From NCBI GenBank assembly GCA_903813345.2, contig CAIIXF020000002.1, forward strand, positions 2,148,001-2,208,000: a stretch of 60,000 nt of DNA, given 5' to 3'. How positions within the stretch are numbered: position 1 is the first letter of the stretch; every line of letters starts with the position of its first letter. The translations under genes were made by a program, and so were the position numbers. The notes beneath the pieces were generated by a model. That model had not been told where the DNA came from. It did no database searches and was given only the letters and a program-made list of their open reading frames with translations. Source of the DNA: Owenia fusiformis. Its lineage: Eukaryota; Annelida; Polychaeta; Sabellida; Oweniidae. Positions 58,801-60,000 of this stretch are shown here, piece after piece.

Positions 58801-59991
58801 CATGAAGTAATTCTGACTCTTTGGCTGTTGTGGAGACTGAGCTTCTTCCACGCAGCTTTCTTCCTCTGCAATGTTCTGTAGAGGCATGATTTTCATGTTG
58901 TCATTTTCCCAAGTAAGCACCACTCCCCTTTGAGAGGCTCTACTCTGTGAGCGTCCACTTACATCTCCTAGCTTCAACGCAGATCTATATTGGACTGGAG
59001 GTGGAGTCCTCGAAGGTGGGGATTCAAACTGCTGGTCTGTTCGTTTCATCTGGCTTCTTCCACCTTCCCAAGACGTCATCTGCCTCATGGAATGTCCTAT
59101 ATCCAAATGCCTCATTCCTGATTCCTGAGAAATCTCATGAGCATTCTCAGGAGCCAGTGATCCTTCCACTTCTAGAGAATCTCTGCCTTTCTCAGGACTT
59201 TCTCCCTTTTGAGGAGGTTGATGCTTGGATGGAAGCAAAGTGACTGATGGTCCTTTAAAAGCTGAAGATGTACTCTGCATTGCTCCAAACAATGCTCTAA
59301 TAGATTGGTCCAACTTCTGTTCTCTCTGTCGGGCCTCTTCAATCATCACCAATTGACCTTTCTCAATTATATCCTGCTTCTCTTGCAACATCAGTTGGCC
59401 TCTCCTGAACTCTTGTTGTAAAACAACTTGACCATTCCTGATTTTATCCTGTTCTTCTCTCAACATCGATTGGCCACTCCGGAATTCTTGTTGGAGATTT
59501 TCTTCAAGGGCCCTTTGCTCATCTCTCAGGATCATTTGAGTACTCCGGATCTCTTGTTGCAACCCCTCTTGCACATCATGTTGACTACTCTGGATCTCTT
59601 GTTGGAGATTCTTTTGAAGCTTATGCTGCTCTTCTCTCCTTACAACATCACTGTGCTTGAGCTCTTGCCTCAAATTAGTAGTACTGCTCTGGAGCTGGAC
59701 CTTCAAAACCTGTTGCTCCTTCATCAGAGACGCCAGATTACCTCCCAATACTGTCATCTCCGCTTGGGTGGTGGCAAGCTCCTTTTCCAAGGAGGTTTTC
59801 CTCCTCGGAGAGAAACGCTCATCTGTCATTCCCGTTGAGGTGATTGGGTATCTTGCTTCAGCCTCATATCTTCCTGATGGGGTCTCTGTGTCCCTCATCT
59901 CTGGACTACCCGAGAAGTAACCTGTACTTGTGGGGTCTTCTACTCTTATAGGACTCTCTGTAAGTTTTCTAATAATCTTTGTTGGATCCAC
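55864..59991 (-). CDS. Gag, CCHC knuckles, retropepsin and RT start
   Basis: 1375 codons from ATG 59991. Residues 65-235: coiled coil built of about 27-residue repeats (LQQEFRSGQSMLREEQDKI and variants). 235-530: low-complexity acidic/Pro-rich. 531-690: capsid-like gag (WQDYLSYFKICIK, YTDLVEALNKRFGP). 745-776: two C-x2-C-x4-H-x4-C knuckles. 830-935: retropepsin, D841 in LVDSGA and GILGSEF. 935-1255: long linker with a beta-rich segment at 1098-1190 (VEIPPFSHQMVLLC...PVEFWNDSPLPVEL) of the kind found before RT in some Gypsy elements. 1255-1370: RT N-terminus (EEQ-type helix, GVIEPSQSPLSSPIVMVRKKD). The frame is lost just after GKWRF, and the ORF ends eight codons later. It makes virion core, protease and polymerase precursor. 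Confidence 0.95.
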   Translation of the reverse strand: MDPTKIIRKLTESPIRVEDPTSTGYFSGSPEMRDTETPSGRYEAEARYPITSTGMTDERFSPRRKTSLEKELATTQAEMTVLGGNLASLMKEQQVLKVQLQSSTTNLRQELKHSDVVRREEQHKLQKNLQQEIQSSQHDVQEGLQQEIRSTQMILRDEQRALEENLQQEFRSGQSMLREEQDKIRNGQVVLQQEFRRGQLMLQEKQDIIEKGQLVMIEEARQREQKLDQSIRALFGAMQSTSSAFKGPSVTLLPSKHQPPQKGESPEKGRDSLEVEGSLAPENAHEISQESGMRHLDIGHSMRQMTSWEGGRSQMKRTDQQFESPPSRTPPPVQYRSALKLGDVSGRSQSRASQRGVVLTWENDNMKIMPLQNIAEEESCVEEAQSPQQPKSQNYFMEDGESWKRETENAPENRTIQDSEPVRKREFSEDDRLRERCDKLGEVGGSGELSKRRKMEPPLNVAPEKPEKPDSESLEPDSIEKPESSTTNDLNVLVARLDAMLEVTKKALDVVQKEPPAEGAGKRNKIKPDQTFDGKTAWQDYLSYFKICIKSNAWTDEEKRQYLVTSLRGEAQQIVCEMGDDYSYTDLVEALNKRFGPGGKAEVYQAELNNRIRKPNESLQSLGQSIRRLASLAYPEMNREAQDRMARSSFELSIQDEDVRRAIHLKSPRTLDESIEVALKEESYQESERIRRGLKPKQRENRINMVEEHNNEKDEMCNMFKEVVTEVITEAMKQMKLNTPKQNWSCRRCGAPDHKARACPEVQCYNCDQKGHISPDCPKSPRPRRNNGKTSKSDANTQSINPVRFLSARNREVTPESRGEVVRSIVAEAHVCGTPVDFLVDSGAVRTMMDIGSYQRIPLYRRPALVPSTKVFSQADGSPLASYGQFRGEIVLDDASTTLDIAVTQIAQEGILGSEFMSLSGAVINYGKLQIGFDKESRDGLCHIGADENCLEDRTASMMILFGDMEDDQQSTFVLTDNVDGSPARLEQRERSGGVEQRSKVDHMETPGDIPREIIDNAVKLESLLDKELGMEFSKEKCKVTMESGSLSKEAGAEGEENQFEIQNHRILEETSIKNETYEPRDSKMLLEKQRRVCTVEETVEIPPFSHQMVLLCVQEAEDKQQGLVEPMRADNWPANFELETALVEVQGGSAPVEFWNDSPLPVELEAGCQVGVFDSFEEVHHLEESTESTYHVNWIKEIEPRDESETVNTNQSGEWLIGKGVSYEEETHLCEKELCSANAEMLDAGPTCENGAKSTSKLPEYLEELYERSGEGLTPEQKEKMLHLLCANADVFASSDKDLGRTSWAKHEIPTEDSPPIKQPYRRLPPGRQLEVDEQVQDLLKRGVIEPSQSPLSSPIVMVRKKDGKWRFVWIIAG
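55885..55888 (-). other. One-base frameshift in a T run within RT
   Basis: A TTTT run (AAAA on +) sits between the GKWR and CVDYRRLN blocks of one RT domain, and the two blocks are in different frames. One base is missing relative to the conserved block spacing. Position inside a folded domain argues against programmed frameshifting; loss in this copy or a homopolymer sequencing error are the options. Confidence 0.85.
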
Positions 59992-60000
59992 TCCATAAAT

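Larger units (their letters stand above)
49812..60000 (-). mobile_element. Ty3/Gypsy-type LTR retrotransposon, 3' part complete, 5' LTR outside window
   Basis: Transcription runs right to left: gag-pro-RT start (59991-55864), RT/RNase H (55894-54551), integrase plus long extension (54550-51125), 3' UTR, polypurine tract, 3' LTR. Domain order PR-RT-RH-IN places it in Ty3/Gypsy. The RT frame is broken once (near 55885) and has one in-frame stop (54551-54553); otherwise about 8.9 kb of coding sequence is open, implying a young copy. No envelope-like ORF with signal peptide or transmembrane segments is seen. The outer LTR boundary is not fixed because only one LTR is in view. Confidence 0.93.

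Overview
The window is AT-rich animal nuclear DNA with spliced genes, small phase-matched exons, and a heavy load of nested and decayed transposable elements (TEs). It is probably from a marine invertebrate, but the sequence does not settle the phylum. No rRNA, tRNA, CRISPR or bacterial-type gene was seen.

Left part (1-15.6 kb). Two host genes converge tail to tail. On the + strand (2258-6992) are the last five visible exons of a secreted Cys-rich protein with a von Willebrand D / inter-alpha-trypsin-inhibitor-like C-terminal region. All four introns between these exons are phase 1. On the - strand (15545-8153) I assembled five phase-compatible exons of a type I membrane protein with a Thr/Pro/Ala-repeat stalk, a basic RRRR site, one transmembrane helix and a short tail. 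Their introns hold a mariner element with very long terminal repeats, a LINE RNase H scrap, TIR elements and tandem repeats.

Middle part (15.6-48.9 kb). This is mostly TE-derived or featureless AT-rich DNA. It contains a 190-bp satellite unusually dense in ACGT (17.3-18.9 kb), several MITE-like foldbacks, two decayed LINE fragments and a frameshifted SWIM-zinc-finger remnant. There is also a nested structure at 36.8-44.6 kb: a long-TIR element with a 5'-truncated LINE in its left arm, which itself carries a 362-bp insert flanked by an 8-bp target duplication. A second nested pair lies in its loop.

Right part (48.9-60 kb). A large Ty3/Gypsy-type LTR retrotransposon lies on the - strand, with its 5' LTR beyond the window. 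It encodes a coiled-coil Gag with two CCHC knuckles, a retropepsin, reverse transcriptase/RNase H and a DD35E integrase. The integrase frame then continues for about 750 more codons with a second retropepsin-like domain (D-S-G plus ILG motif), an RS-rich segment, a classical C2H2 zinc finger and a charged hexapeptide repeat. This post-integrase extension is the most unusual thing here. The copy carries two small lesions, a one-base frameshift in a T run and one in-frame stop. The 3' untranslated region, polypurine tract and the start of the 3' LTR are visible; the outer LTR edge is not.
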